Shown one piece after another: positions 9,148 through 18,580 of a stretch of 64,000 nt of DNA (the first letter of the stretch is position 1; each line of letters begins with the position of its first letter). Source of the DNA: CBDCGS01 sp965216915 (GTDB lineage: Bacteria > Pseudomonadota > Alphaproteobacteria > UBA828); assembly GCA_965216915.1 (NCBI GenBank), contig CBDCGS010000009.1, forward strand, positions 1 to 64,000, written 5' to 3'. Made by a program: the position numbers and the translations under genes. Under the pieces are notes generated by a model that saw only the letters and a program-made list of their open reading frames with translations, searched no databases and was not told the origin of the DNA.

Positions 9148-12100
9148 ATGACTGGCCAATCTCAGATCAAATTCCGTCGTCTGCTGGTCGCAAACCGGAG
9201 TGAGATCGCGATCCGTGCGATTCGCGCCGCGATGGAGCTTGGGCTGCGCACGATCGCCATCTACTCGACCGAAGACCGCTTCGCCCTGCATCGCTTCAAG
9301 GCGGACGAGGCCTATCTGGTGGGTGAGGGATGCGGGCCGATCGAGGCCTATCTCAACATCGAGGACGTGATCCGGATCGCCCGCGAGGCTCAGGCCGACG
9401 CGATCCATCCCGGCTATGGCCTCCTCTCGGAGAATCCCGAATTCGCCGATGCCTGCGCCGAGGCGGGGGTCGCCTTCGTCGGGCCGCGGCCGGAGATCAT
9501 GCGGCGCCTCGGCAACAAGGTGCAGGCGCGCGCCCTGGCGGAGGAGGCCGACGTTCCCGTCGTCCCGGCAACGGGTCCGCTGCCGCGCGATCCGGCGGAG
9601 ACGGCGCGGCTCGCCGGCGAGATCGGCTATCCCCTCATGCTGAAGGCGAGCTGGGGCGGCGGCGGCCGCGGCATGCGCGTGATCGAGCACGAGGGCGAGC
9701 TTGCCGATCGGGTGGAGGCCTCGCGGCGCGAATCGAAAGCCGCCTTCGGCAATGACGAGGTCTATCTCGAGAAGCTCGTGCGCCGCGCCCGGCACGTCGA
9801 GGTGCAGATCATCGGCGACGGCTACGGCAACTTGGTCCACCTTCACGAGCGCGATTGCTCGGTGCAGCGGCGCAACCAGAAGGTCGTCGAGCGCGCGCCG
9901 GCGCCCTATCTCGATGCGGCCACGCGGGCCGCGATCCACGAGGCCGCGCTCAAGATCGGGCGCGCCGTCGATTACAACAATGCCGGCACGGTCGAGTTCC
10001 TCATGGATGACGACACCGGCGCGTTCTACTTCATCGAGGTCAATCCGCGCATTCAGGTCGAGCACACGGTCACCGAGGTTGTCACCGGGATCGATCTCGT
10101 GAAGGCGCAGATTCGCATCGCGGCCGGCGCGCGGGTTGGCGTGGAAGCGGACAGCGGCGTGCCGCCGCAGGACGAGATCGGCGTGCGCGGTCATGCCTTG
10201 CAATGCCGTGTGACCACCGAAGACCCCGAGAACAACTTCATCCCGGACTACGGCACGCTCAGCGCCTATCGCGGTGCAACCGGGTTCGGCGTGCGGCTCG
10301 ACGGCGGCACGGCCTATTCAGGCGCGCGCATCACGCCGTTCTACGATTCGCTGCTCGAGAAGGTGACCACCTGGGCGCCGAGCGAGCATGAGGCGATCCT
10401 GCGCATGGATCGCGCACTCCGCGAGTTCCGCATTCGCGGTGTCACCACCAACCTCGCGTTCCTCGAGAACGTGATCGGGCATCCGGATTTTCAAAGCGGC
10501 AGCTACACCACGCGCTTCATCGATGAGACGCCGGAGCTGTTCAATTTCGGCAAGAAGCGCGACCGGGCGACACGCCTGCTGCGCTATCTCGGCGAGATCA
10601 ACGTCAACGGCAACCCCGCGGTCGAAGGGCGCGCGCTGCCCCCGACCCGGGCGATTGCCAAGGCGCCGAGCGATCTGCCGGCCGCGGTGCCGGACGGCTC
10701 CAGGCAACGGCTCGACGCGCTCGGCGCCGAGGGCTTCGCGCGCTGGATGGCCGAGCAAAAGCAGGTGCTGATCACCGACACGACGATGCGCGACGCCCAC
10801 CAGTCGCTGCTCGCGACCCGCATGCGCACCCACGACATGGTTGCCATTGCGCCGGCCTACGCGCGCCTCCTGCCGCAGCTGCTCTCCGTCGAGTGCTGGG
10901 GCGGGGCGACGTTCGACGTGTCGATGCGCTTCCTCAACGAGTGCCCGTGGGAGCGGCTGGCGCAGTTCCGCGAGCTGATGCCGAACCTCCTCACCCAAAT
11001 GCTGCTCCGCGCGTCAAACGGTGTCGGCTACACCAACTATCCCGACAATGTGGTGCGCTATTTCGTGCAGCAATCGGCCGATGCGGGCATGGACCTGTTC
11101 CGCGTGTTCGATTCGCTGAATTGGGTGGAGAACATGCGCATGGCGATCGATGCCGTGTGCGAGACCGGCAAGCTCTGCGAGGCGGCGATCTGCTACACCG
11201 GCGACATCACCGATCCGAACCGCCCGAAATACGACCTCAACTACTATGTCTCGCTCGCCAAGGAGCTTGAGGCAGCCGGCGCGCATATCCTCGGGATCAA
11301 GGACATGGCGGGGCTCTGCAAGCCGGCGGCGGCACGCAAGCTCGTCACCACGCTCAAGCAGGAAATTGGCCTACCCATCCACTTCCACACGCATGACACG
11401 AGCGGTATCGCGGCGGCGAGCGTGCTCGCGGCCGTCGAGGCGGGCGTTGACGCGGTCGACGTTGCCATGGATTCGATGAGCGGGCTGACCTCCCAGCCGA
11501 ACTTCGGCTCGGTCAATGCCGCTCTTCGCCATTTGGACCGAGACCCCGGGATCGATCCGGCGGTGGTCACGTTGATCTCGGGTTATTGGGAGCAGGTGCG
11601 CCGGTCCTACCGCGCATTCGAGAGCGATTTCCGCGCCGGCACATCGGATGTCTACAACCACGAGATCCCCGGCGGCCAATACACCAACCTGCGCGAGCAG
11701 GCGCGCGGCCTCGGCATCGACGACGACCGTTGGCCCGAGGTCTCTAAGGCCTATGCCGAGGTCAATCAGATGTTCGGCGACATCGTCAAGGTCACACCTT
11801 CGTCCAAGGTGGTGGGTGACATGGCGCTCATGATGGTGACGAGCGGGCTCAGCGCCGAAGACGTCGCCTGCGTGGACCGCGAGATCGCCTTTCCGGAGTC
11901 CGTCGTGTCGCTGTTCGCGGGCGAGCTGGGTCAGCCGCACGGCGGGTTTCCCGAAACGCTGCAACGCAAGGTGCTGAAGGAGCGCGAGGCGATCACGGTG
12001 CGCCCCGGCTCCGTCATGCCGGCGGCGGATCTGGCGGCGGAACGGGAGGAGGCCGAGCGCAAAGCCGCGCGCCATGTCTCGGATGCCGAGTTCGCGTCCT

Positions 12101-12615
12101 ACCTGATGTATCCCAAGGTCTTCATCGACTACGCGGCGGCGCGGCGCACTTACGGCGACCTCAGCGTGCTGCCGACGCCGGCCTACTTCTATGGCATGGA
12201 GCCGGGCGAGGAGGTCACGGTCGACATCGAGCATGGCCGCACGCTGATCATTCGCTATCTCGCGCGGAGCGAAACCGACCGCAAAGGCAAGTGCACCGTC
12301 TTCTTCGAGTTGAACGGCCAGCCGCGCACGGTGCGCGTCGTCGACCAAAGCTCCGCGGCGAGCCAGACCGCGCTGCCAAAGGCCGAGGAGGGCAACGCGG
12401 CGCAGGTCGGCGCGCCCATGCCGGGCATGGTGGTCAAGGTGTTCTACGGCGAGGGTGAGGCAGTGGAGCGCGGCGACGTCGTCGTCGCCATCGAGGCGAT
12501 GAAGATGGAGACCTCGGTGCACGCGGAGAAGGCGGGCGTCATCGAGCGCGTGGTCGCGCCGGCCGGCACCACCGTCGACACGAAGGATCTGCTGGTGACG
12601 ATCGCCGACGCGTGA
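9148..12615 (+). CDS. pyc: Pyruvate carboxylase
   Basis: Single-chain biotin enzyme of 1155 residues that makes oxaloacetate from pyruvate, bicarbonate and ATP. Domain order is complete: biotin carboxylase (about 8-455, with LVANRSEIAIRAIRAA, the glycine-rich ASWGGGGRGM and EVNPRIQVEHTVTE), carboxyltransferase (about 530-810, with DTTMRDAHQSLLATRMRT and FHTHDTSG), the PYC/OADA linker, and a C-terminal biotinyl domain with EAMKMET, biotin lysine at residue 1119. The ATG at 9148 is chosen over longer in-frame options because it starts the conserved N terminus and gives the family length. Alone in its transcription unit, divergent from the NUDIX gene. Confidence 0.95.
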   Translation: MTGQSQIKFRRLLVANRSEIAIRAIRAAMELGLRTIAIYSTEDRFALHRFKADEAYLVGEGCGPIEAYLNIEDVIRIAREAQADAIHPGYGLLSENPEFADACAEAGVAFVGPRPEIMRRLGNKVQARALAEEADVPVVPATGPLPRDPAETARLAGEIGYPLMLKASWGGGGRGMRVIEHEGELADRVEASRRESKAAFGNDEVYLEKLVRRARHVEVQIIGDGYGNLVHLHERDCSVQRRNQKVVERAPAPYLDAATRAAIHEAALKIGRAVDYNNAGTVEFLMDDDTGAFYFIEVNPRIQVEHTVTEVVTGIDLVKAQIRIAAGARVGVEADSGVPPQDEIGVRGHALQCRVTTEDPENNFIPDYGTLSAYRGATGFGVRLDGGTAYSGARITPFYDSLLEKVTTWAPSEHEAILRMDRALREFRIRGVTTNLAFLENVIGHPDFQSGSYTTRFIDETPELFNFGKKRDRATRLLRYLGEINVNGNPAVEGRALPPTRAIAKAPSDLPAAVPDGSRQRLDALGAEGFARWMAEQKQVLITDTTMRDAHQSLLATRMRTHDMVAIAPAYARLLPQLLSVECWGGATFDVSMRFLNECPWERLAQFRELMPNLLTQMLLRASNGVGYTNYPDNVVRYFVQQSADAGMDLFRVFDSLNWVENMRMAIDAVCETGKLCEAAICYTGDITDPNRPKYDLNYYVSLAKELEAAGAHILGIKDMAGLCKPAAARKLVTTLKQEIGLPIHFHTHDTSGIAAASVLAAVEAGVDAVDVAMDSMSGLTSQPNFGSVNAALRHLDRDPGIDPAVVTLISGYWEQVRRSYRAFESDFRAGTSDVYNHEIPGGQYTNLREQARGLGIDDDRWPEVSKAYAEVNQMFGDIVKVTPSSKVVGDMALMMVTSGLSAEDVACVDREIAFPESVVSLFAGELGQPHGGFPETLQRKVLKEREAITVRPGSVMPAADLAAEREEAERKAARHVSDAEFASYLMYPKVFIDYAAARRTYGDLSVLPTPAYFYGMEPGEEVTVDIEHGRTLIIRYLARSETDRKGKCTVFFELNGQPRTVRVVDQSSAASQTALPKAEEGNAAQVGAPMPGMVVKVFYGEGEAVERGDVVVAIEAMKMETSVHAEKAGVIERVVAPAGTTVDTKDLLVTIADA

Positions 12616-12694
12616 ATCTGATCCGCTGGTCCCGCAGAATCCCGAATGCTACGGTTCTAGGAGACAAGCCGACCACCAACGGGAGTGCATCAGA

Positions 12695-13195
12695 ATGGAA
12701 GCGACAGAGACCGCCGAGACAAAGCAAGTGTGGCATTTCTCTGAAATCGGGACCGACGAAGAGACAAAGCGGTTGATGCCGGGCTTCGAGATCCAATATG
12801 TGATCACCGATGAGACCACCCAGGGCAACGACCAGACCGTCTTCGGCCATTGCGTGTTCCCGCCGCGCTCTCAGCATTTCCCGCACAGGCACAAGGTCGC
12901 CGCCGAGGTGGTCTATGTCATCAAGGGCCGCGTGGTGAACGGCTCGGTGGACGAGAACGGCGTGATGACCGAGCAAGAGTGCGGCCCCGGCACCGCATGC
13001 TTCGTGAAACAGGGCCAGATCCACTGGACCCGAAACCCCTATGATGAACCGTGCGAGTTCGTGTTCGCCTATTACGGCACACCGAGCCTCCACAAGAGCG
13101 GCTATGTCGACCTCAAGGACGAGATCCCGGTCGAGAATGTCGCGGTGAGCGGACAGCTGACGCTTGACCACGTGGTTGACAAAAGCTTGCTCTAG
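12695..13195 (+). CDS. Cupin-domain protein
   Basis: A 166-residue single-cupin protein. The metal-binding motif 1 is seen as HFPHRHKVAAEVVYVIKG (two histidines, then glutamate) and motif 2 as GTACFVKQGQIHWTRN, supplying the last histidine. The fold binds a divalent metal and serves either as a small dioxygenase or isomerase or as a ligand-binding regulator; nothing in the sequence decides which. The ATG at 12695 has GGGAG upstream. It lies 79 bases after pyruvate carboxylase on the same strand. Confidence 0.82.
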   Translation: MEATETAETKQVWHFSEIGTDEETKRLMPGFEIQYVITDETTQGNDQTVFGHCVFPPRSQHFPHRHKVAAEVVYVIKGRVVNGSVDENGVMTEQECGPGTACFVKQGQIHWTRNPYDEPCEFVFAYYGTPSLHKSGYVDLKDEIPVENVAVSGQLTLDHVVDKSLL

Positions 13196-13569
13196 AGGCG
13201 CCGGGCGGCCCCGCGGCCGGTCATAGCGGAGACCGGCGAGGCGCGCTTGGCGCGTTTAACGTCCCGGCTTTTTCGGTGTTCGCACGACAAACGCGTCACC
13301 CGCGTCGTTGGCTTGCGCGCGGGGAAAGGCGCTTGCGCGGCGGTTTCGGCCGCCGAGAGAGCATGCGTCACGATTGACGCGAAACATCTGTATTTTCCGA
13401 ACAATAAGTAAAAATAGAAAATTGTTTCAAATTTCTTCAAGATGTTTACGAATAATTATCGTTAATTTTGTTTTGCGTTGAATTTTGTTTATTTCTAATC
13501 GATAGTGTCTTCGCCCCAAAGAGCCGGAACGGCTCAGGGCGAACAGACGCAACGAAATCAGGGAATATC
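13196..13569. promoter_or_regulatory. Intergenic region with AT-rich promoter block before the FecR-domain gene
   Basis: No gene is supported here. The stretch 13385-13505 is made largely of A and T (runs such as AAAAATAGAAAATTG and GTTAATTTTG) in a genome that is otherwise about two thirds G+C. This is the strongest compositional dip in the window and is probably a promoter or nucleoid-protein binding region for the gene starting at 13570. The GC-rich part 13196-13384 holds no clear hairpin or reading frame. Confidence 0.4.
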
Positions 13570-14463
13570 GTGAGCAAGCGACTGAACGATGTCGACGGTT
13601 CGACTGTGGGTGAGATCATCCCGATGCGCGGCGATCGCGAGACCGTCATCGACGCGCAGGAGGGTTCCGGTTCCGCCGCGAAGCGGATCACCGTGCCGCA
13701 CCGGACGTTGCTGCTCGATGCGCGTTACGCCCGGGATGGCGAGGATCTGACGCTCACCGCGCGGCGCGGCCCGGATTTCGTCGTGCGCGGCTATTTCGCC
13801 ACGTGTGAACCCGGCCCGCTGGAGACCGCGTGCGGCGTGCGCCTTGCGCCGGAGCTCGTGACTCTGCTGGCCGGCGGACCGTTCGAGCCGGGTCGGCTGC
13901 TGCGGCCGATCGCGCGGATCACGCGCGCCCAGGGCACCGTCACCTTTTCTCGCTGCGCGGCCGAGCGCGTCGCGGCGCCGGACACGGTGCTATGCGCCGG
14001 CGACCTCATCGAAGCGGCCGACCGCTCGAGCGTCGTGCTCGAGTTCGTCGACGGCACGGTCCTGGAGGTCGGGCCGCGCGCACGCTTGGCCCTCGAGGCC
14101 TACGAGTTCGATCACGAGGCACAACGCGGCCGATATGCTCTCGTGGTGCTCCGCGGCACCTTCAGCGCCATGGCGGGCGCCATCGCCGCGGGTGATCCGG
14201 GCGCGGCGCAGATCCGAACGCCGCTGGCGACGCTCACCGCGCGCGGACACGGCACGCTTCTGGCCGCCACCACCGATGGCCACGAAGATCGCGTGCACCT
14301 CTTGGGTGGCGATGGTCGCGTCGTCGTGGGAACGGACGCGGGTTTCGTGGTGTTGACCCGCCCCAACCAGATCACGATCGTCTCCGATCCGTCCCTCGAG
14401 CCGCCCGACCCGATTCCCTGCACGGCCTTCGAGCCTGCGCGGGCCGGCTTCGCGTCACGCTGA
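13570..14463 (+). CDS. FecR-domain protein of unknown role
   Basis: About 297 residues from the GTG at 13570, which has AGGGA five bases upstream; a longer frame from 13468 starts inside the AT-rich region and is less likely. Residues about 115-260 match the FecR-type fold: ITRAQGTVTFSR, then LCAGDLIEAADRSSVVLEFV, DGTVLEVGPRARLALEAYEF, a glycine-rich RGTFSAMAGAIA and IRTPLATLTARGHGTLL. There is no signal peptide, transmembrane segment or secretin domain, and no sigma factor or TonB receptor nearby, so it is not a classical anti-sigma FecR. Related free-standing FecR proteins sit near large secreted repeat proteins, but none is seen here. Confidence 0.7.
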   Translation: MSKRLNDVDGSTVGEIIPMRGDRETVIDAQEGSGSAAKRITVPHRTLLLDARYARDGEDLTLTARRGPDFVVRGYFATCEPGPLETACGVRLAPELVTLLAGGPFEPGRLLRPIARITRAQGTVTFSRCAAERVAAPDTVLCAGDLIEAADRSSVVLEFVDGTVLEVGPRARLALEAYEFDHEAQRGRYALVVLRGTFSAMAGAIAAGDPGAAQIRTPLATLTARGHGTLLAATTDGHEDRVHLLGGDGRVVVGTDAGFVVLTRPNQITIVSDPSLEPPDPIPCTAFEPARAGFASR

Positions 14464-14503
14464 CACGCGCGCCGATCTGGTCGAGGCCGCCGGGGAGGCC
14501 GTG

Positions 14504-15397
14504 TCAGCTCCTGGCGGGGAGATGACGCTGATACCAATCCCGCGTCGCATCCATGACCTCGCTGAACGCGGGCTCCGCATAGACCTCGTAGTGACCGTAG
14601 CCCTTTAGGACCACGAGCTTTTTCGGCTCGCCGGCGCGTGCGTAGAGCTGTCCGGATTCCTCCGGCGGCACCAGACGGTCGTCATCGCTGGTGATGAAAA
14701 GGACCGGCCGCGGGGCGATCTTGTCGACCACCCAATCGGCGTGGAAGCTCAAGGTCTCGTCGATGAACTCGAGCGGCAGCGTGCTGACGGCTGCCGGGTT
14801 TGCCTTGCGCGCGGCCGCGGAAAGTGCGGCGGACTGGCGGTCCGGCAGCAGGATCTCGTCGCGTTCGGCAAACGTGGAGTCGCCGCTGAGCGCGGCGGTC
14901 TCGCGATCTGCCGCGCTCAGCTCGAGCAAATCGTGCCACTCATCGGGTCGGCGCACGCTCCGCATCCAGCGCCGCCCGTCTCCAACGCCCACCACGCTCA
15001 CGACGCATTGCACGCGCTGGTCGAGCGCCGCCGCCCAGACGACCGTCGCGCCGCCGTAGCTCGTGCCGTAAAGGCCGATGCTCTCGGCCGCGACCTCGCG
15101 CTGCGCGGCGAGGAATGTCACCGCGGCGCGCACGTCCGCGACCCGGCTGAAAGGGGCAAGCCGGCTGCGCGCACCCTCGCTCTCGCCCCAGCCCTTGTAG
15201 TCGAAGGTGAGCACGACATAGCCGGCATCGACGAGCACGCGTGCATTGTCGGGCAGATAGAGATCCTTCACGCCGGTATAGCCGTGGCACAGCACCACGC
15301 CCGCTCGTGTGTCATCCGGCGCGAGATCGGACGGCGCGTAGAGATCGCCGACCAGCTTGAGGCCTTCGCTGAAAAAATGGATCGGCCGCTTGATCAC
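14504..15397 (-). CDS. Alpha/beta hydrolase
   Basis: A 297-residue serine hydrolase. The oxyanion region is VVLCHGYTGVKDLYLPD, the nucleophile elbow is GTSYGG, the acid lies in SDDDRLVPPE and the histidine in GYGHYEVY. The layout (intact N terminus beginning with a strand, no signal peptide) matches cytoplasmic esterases or thioesterases of the dipeptidyl-peptidase-like hydrolase group. The substrate is unknown. Start GTG at 15397; its stop converges on the FecR-domain gene. It lies 16 bases below msrA and may be its co-transcribed partner. Confidence 0.82.
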   Translation of the reverse strand: MIKRPIHFFSEGLKLVGDLYAPSDLAPDDTRAGVVLCHGYTGVKDLYLPDNARVLVDAGYVVLTFDYKGWGESEGARSRLAPFSRVADVRAAVTFLAAQREVAAESIGLYGTSYGGATVVWAAALDQRVQCVVSVVGVGDGRRWMRSVRRPDEWHDLLELSAADRETAALSGDSTFAERDEILLPDRQSAALSAAARKANPAAVSTLPLEFIDETLSFHADWVVDKIAPRPVLFITSDDDRLVPPEESGQLYARAGEPKKLVVLKGYGHYEVYAEPAFSEVMDATRDWYQRHLPARS

Positions 15398-15413
15398 GGC
15401 GATCGTCCTGCGT

Positions 15414-15896
15414 CTAGCGACCGAACAGGCCGTGGCCGATGCGCCGGTTCTTCTCGAAATATTGCTGGTGGTAGTCCTCGGCCATCCAAAAGTCGCCGGC
15501 CGGTTCGATCGCGGTCGCGATCGGCCGTCCGAACCGGCCGCCCGCGTCTTGCGCGGCCTTGCCCGCCTCGGCGGCCTGCCGCTGCGCTTCCGAGTGGTAG
15601 AAGATCACCGAGCGATATTGTGTGCCGACATCGGGGCCCTGGCGGTTCACTTGGGTTGGATCGTGGACTTCCCAGAACACGCCGAGCAGCGCGTCAAAGC
15701 TGACGCGTGCGGGGTCGAAGGTCACCCGCACGACCTCCGCATGGCCGGTGCGGCCGGAGCAAACGGCGCGATAATCCGGGTTGGGCGTGTCGCCGCCGCT
15801 ATAGCCGACGGCCGTCTCGATGACGCCGTCGATCCGGCGGAACGTCGCCTCGACGCCCCAAAAGCAGCCGGCGCCGAAGGTTGCGATTTCAGCCAT
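15414..15896 (-). CDS. msrA: Peptide methionine (S)-S-oxide reductase MsrA
   Basis: About 160 residues. The active-site motif GAGCFWGVE lies at residues 8-16 (catalytic Cys11), followed by VGYSGGDTPNPDYRAVCSG, GHAEVVRVTFDP and YRSVIFYHSEAQ, all hallmarks of MsrA. It reduces methionine sulfoxide in proteins using thioredoxin. The ATG at 15896 is preferred over the in-frame ATG at 15908 because GGAGAG lies just before it. The C terminus (FEKNRRIGHGLFGR) has no recycling cysteine cluster, so recycling probably uses a cysteine elsewhere in the chain or thioredoxin directly. Confidence 0.93.
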   Translation of the reverse strand: MAEIATFGAGCFWGVEATFRRIDGVIETAVGYSGGDTPNPDYRAVCSGRTGHAEVVRVTFDPARVSFDALLGVFWEVHDPTQVNRQGPDVGTQYRSVIFYHSEAQRQAAEAGKAAQDAGGRFGRPIATAIEPAGDFWMAEDYHQQYFEKNRRIGHGLFGR

Positions 15897-16002
15897 CGGT
15901 CTCTCCATCGGTTCGCGGCCGGCGTCCGTGCGGCGGCCGGGTTCGTGCTGCGGCAGTATGTGTTAGATAGCGTTTCAAGGCGAGGGAGGAACGGAGGGTG
16001 TG

Positions 16003-17322
16003 ATGGCCGATCAAGAGATTTGCGCGAGCGCGGCGGAGATCGCGGCGCGGGTGCGTGAAGGCCGGTCGAGCGCGCTGGCGGAGGCCGAGGCGGCGCTCGC
16101 GCGCATCGACGCGCGCGAGGACGAGGTGCGGGCCTGGCAATATCTCGATCCGGCGCGTGTGCGTGCCGAGGCCGCGGCCCGCGATGAGGGCGGCGCCGCG
16201 GGGCCGCTCGCCGGCGTTCCGGTCGGGATCAAGGACATCATCGACACTGCCGATCAGCCGACCGAGAACGGCGTCGCGACCGATGTGGGCCGACAGCCGG
16301 ATGCGGATGCGATCGTCCTCACGCGGCTGCGCGAGGCCGGCGCGGTGATCCTCGGCAAGACCGTGACGACGGAGTGTGCCTATTTCCCGCCGGGCAAGAC
16401 GCGCAACCCGCACGACACCGGCCGCACGCCGGGCGGCTCCTCGAGCGGCTCGGGCGCGGCGGTCGGCGGCGGGATGATCCCGCTCGCGCTCGGCTCGCAG
16501 ACCGTGGGCTCCGTGCTGCGGCCGGCCGCCTTCTGCGGTGCCTGGGGCATGAAGCCGACCTACGGCACCATTCCGCGGACCGGCGTGTTGCTGATCTCCC
16601 ACACGCTGGATCATGTCGGCGTGTTCGGGCGGTCGCCGGCCGATCTCGCGCTCGCGATCGACGCGATGTCCGGCGACGACGGCATCGATCCGGCAAGCGC
16701 CGGGAAACCGGCGACGCGGCTCGCGGCCACGCTCGAGGCGCCGCTCGCCGCGCCCCGGCTCGCGTTGGTGAAGGACTATGCGTGGCCCGAGATCGAGCCG
16801 CATGGCGCGGACCTCATCGAGGGCGCCGCCAAGCAGCTCGGCGCGGAGGAGCGGCCCCTGCCTGATGTGCTCGACGGGATCTTTCCGGTGCAGCAGGCGG
16901 TCATGGCGACGGAGATGGCGCACTATCTGGGAGCCCGCTACGACGGGGGTAAGGAAAAGCTGAGTGAGCGCCTGCGCTCCTGGATCGAGGAGGGGCGCGC
17001 GGTAAGCGCGACGCACTATCTCGGCGCGCTCGACCAGTTGGCTGCGATGCGCATCGCCGCCGGGACGCTGCTCTCGGACGTCGACGCGGCGATCACCGCT
17101 GTCGCGCCCGGTGAAGCGCCGGAGGGTCATGCGGCGACCGGCAACCCGAAGTTCTGCCTGATGTGGACCGCGCTCGGCGTGCCAGCGGTCACGGTCCCCG
17201 CGTTCAAGGGACCGGCCGGCATGCCGATCGGCCTCCAGGTGATCGGCGCGCGCGGCAACGACGCGGGCGTGCTGCGCGCGGCCGCGTGGATCGCGCAGGA
17301 GCTCGGCGCCTCGCCCGCGTGA
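16003..17322 (+). CDS. Amidase signature-family amidohydrolase
   Basis: A 439-residue amidase. The Ser-cisSer-Lys triad is visible: the lysine in VPVGIKDIID, the cis-serine in the glycine/serine-rich GGSSSGSGAAVGG, and the nucleophile serine in LGSQTVGSVLRPAAFCG. Compared with GatA, the region before the nucleophile reads SQTVGSV instead of the common DTGGSI, as in several aryl-acyl amidases. The ATG at 16003 follows a GGAGGG ribosome site. Monocistronic-looking, between msrA (divergent) and a convergent enolase-superfamily gene. Substrate unknown. Confidence 0.87.
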   Translation: MADQEICASAAEIAARVREGRSSALAEAEAALARIDAREDEVRAWQYLDPARVRAEAAARDEGGAAGPLAGVPVGIKDIIDTADQPTENGVATDVGRQPDADAIVLTRLREAGAVILGKTVTTECAYFPPGKTRNPHDTGRTPGGSSSGSGAAVGGGMIPLALGSQTVGSVLRPAAFCGAWGMKPTYGTIPRTGVLLISHTLDHVGVFGRSPADLALAIDAMSGDDGIDPASAGKPATRLAATLEAPLAAPRLALVKDYAWPEIEPHGADLIEGAAKQLGAEERPLPDVLDGIFPVQQAVMATEMAHYLGARYDGGKEKLSERLRSWIEEGRAVSATHYLGALDQLAAMRIAAGTLLSDVDAAITAVAPGEAPEGHAATGNPKFCLMWTALGVPAVTVPAFKGPAGMPIGLQVIGARGNDAGVLRAAAWIAQELGASPA

Positions 17323-17325
17323 GCC

Positions 17326-18492
17326 TTAGCTCACCCGGTGGCGCGCGACGAAGTCCTCGTTGATCGTGACGCCGAGGCCGGGGCGGTCTGGAATCTCGAC
17401 CATCCCGTCGACCACGGGAAAGCGCTCCTCGACGAGATCGTGCAACATCGGGTTCGCGCCGAGCGAATACTCGACGATGATCGAAGCCGGCGAGACGGCC
17501 ATCATCTGGAGGCCCGCGGAGAAGTTGAGGGCGCCGCCCCAGAGGTGCGCCGCGATCGCGATCTGATGGGTCTCGGCCAGCGCCGCGATGCGTTGCGCTT
17601 CTGTGATGCCGCCGCAGATCGCCAGGTCGGGCTGGAAGATGTCGACGGCCGCATGGTCGATGAGTTCCTGGAAATCGTGCCGCGTGAACTCGCTCTCTCC
17701 CGCTGAGATCGGAACCGCGGTCGCCGCGCGTACCTCGCCATAGCCGCGCTTGTTGTCGGCGGTCACCGGCTCCTCGAACCAGGCGAGGCGGCACGCCTCG
17801 ACCGCGCGCGCGAAGCGAATGGCCTCGCGCACGGAGTAGGTGCCGTGGGCGTCCGCCATGATGTCGATCTCCTCGCCGAGATGCTTGCGCGCCGCCTCGA
17901 CACGGCGCACCGAGGTCATGAGATCGCCGTCGCCGGCGCCAACACGCATCTTCACCGCGCGAAAGCCGCCTTGCTGTGTGTAGCCCTCGAGCTGCTCGCC
18001 GATCTTGTCCGCCGGCGCCCAGCCGCCGGATGCGTAGGCCGGCAGGCTGTCGCGGCACTTGCCGCCGAGGAGGCGGTGCACGGGCTGACCCATCGAGCGA
18101 CCGAGGATGTCCCAGAGCGCCATATCGATCGCGCCGATCGCCGAGATGTGGAAGCCGCGCCGCGAGAGCACCGGGAAGCTCCGCCCGCGGCTCAGCGCAT
18201 GGTGGGTCCGAGCGCCGTTGTAGCCGGTTTCCCACAGACGACGGATCGCGCGGGCGTCCTCGCCGATGATGGCAGGGCCCAGCTCGTCATTGATGAGCGC
18301 GGCGACCGCGGCGTTGTTGCCCTGGCTGCCGACGCTCGCCTTGGCCTCGCCATGGCCGATAGGCCCGTCTTCGGTCTCGACGCGCACGAGCGTCACATCG
18401 AAATGGCTGGCGACCCCGAGGTCGCTCCGATGCTGTCGCGCCTCCGGGATGGGCACGTGGAGCCAGCTCGCCTCGACCGAACGGATTTTCAT
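17326..18492 (-). CDS. Mandelate racemase/muconate lactonizing enzyme-family protein
   Basis: A 388-residue enolase-superfamily enzyme with both the capping domain and the (beta/alpha)7 barrel. Likely catalytic pieces are VKMRVGAGDG (lysine), MADAHGTYS and WFEEP (metal ligands), SAGESEF (third metal ligand) and AAHLWGG (histidine acid/base). That ligand set fits the mandelate racemase subgroup, mostly acid-sugar dehydratases and epimerases. The ATG at 18492 follows GAGAGGTG and starts at the usual family N terminus; the upstream open frame is not used. Divergent from the acyl-CoA dehydrogenase, 88 bases apart. Confidence 0.87.
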   Translation of the reverse strand: MKIRSVEASWLHVPIPEARQHRSDLGVASHFDVTLVRVETEDGPIGHGEAKASVGSQGNNAAVAALINDELGPAIIGEDARAIRRLWETGYNGARTHHALSRGRSFPVLSRRGFHISAIGAIDMALWDILGRSMGQPVHRLLGGKCRDSLPAYASGGWAPADKIGEQLEGYTQQGGFRAVKMRVGAGDGDLMTSVRRVEAARKHLGEEIDIMADAHGTYSVREAIRFARAVEACRLAWFEEPVTADNKRGYGEVRAATAVPISAGESEFTRHDFQELIDHAAVDIFQPDLAICGGITEAQRIAALAETHQIAIAAHLWGGALNFSAGLQMMAVSPASIIVEYSLGANPMLHDLVEERFPVVDGMVEIPDRPGLGVTINEDFVARHRVS

Positions 18493-18580
18493 GGCCGTCA
18501 CCTCTCTCGCTAACCGCGCTGTGCAGGATGCGATAGCATGGCGCGGCGCCGCACGCGAGCAGGCGCCAAGGGGAGGACCG

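Noticed and set aside
13192..13440. 82-residue minus-strand frame starting in the AT-rich block
   Set aside because: The start MKKFETIFYFYLL comes from the AT-rich promoter sequence and the rest is low-information GC-rich frame; it overlaps the cupin stop.
18266..18580. Longer N terminus of the acyl-CoA dehydrogenase
   Set aside because: The open frame continues upstream antisense to the enolase-superfamily gene, but the good ribosome site and conserved start are at 18581.
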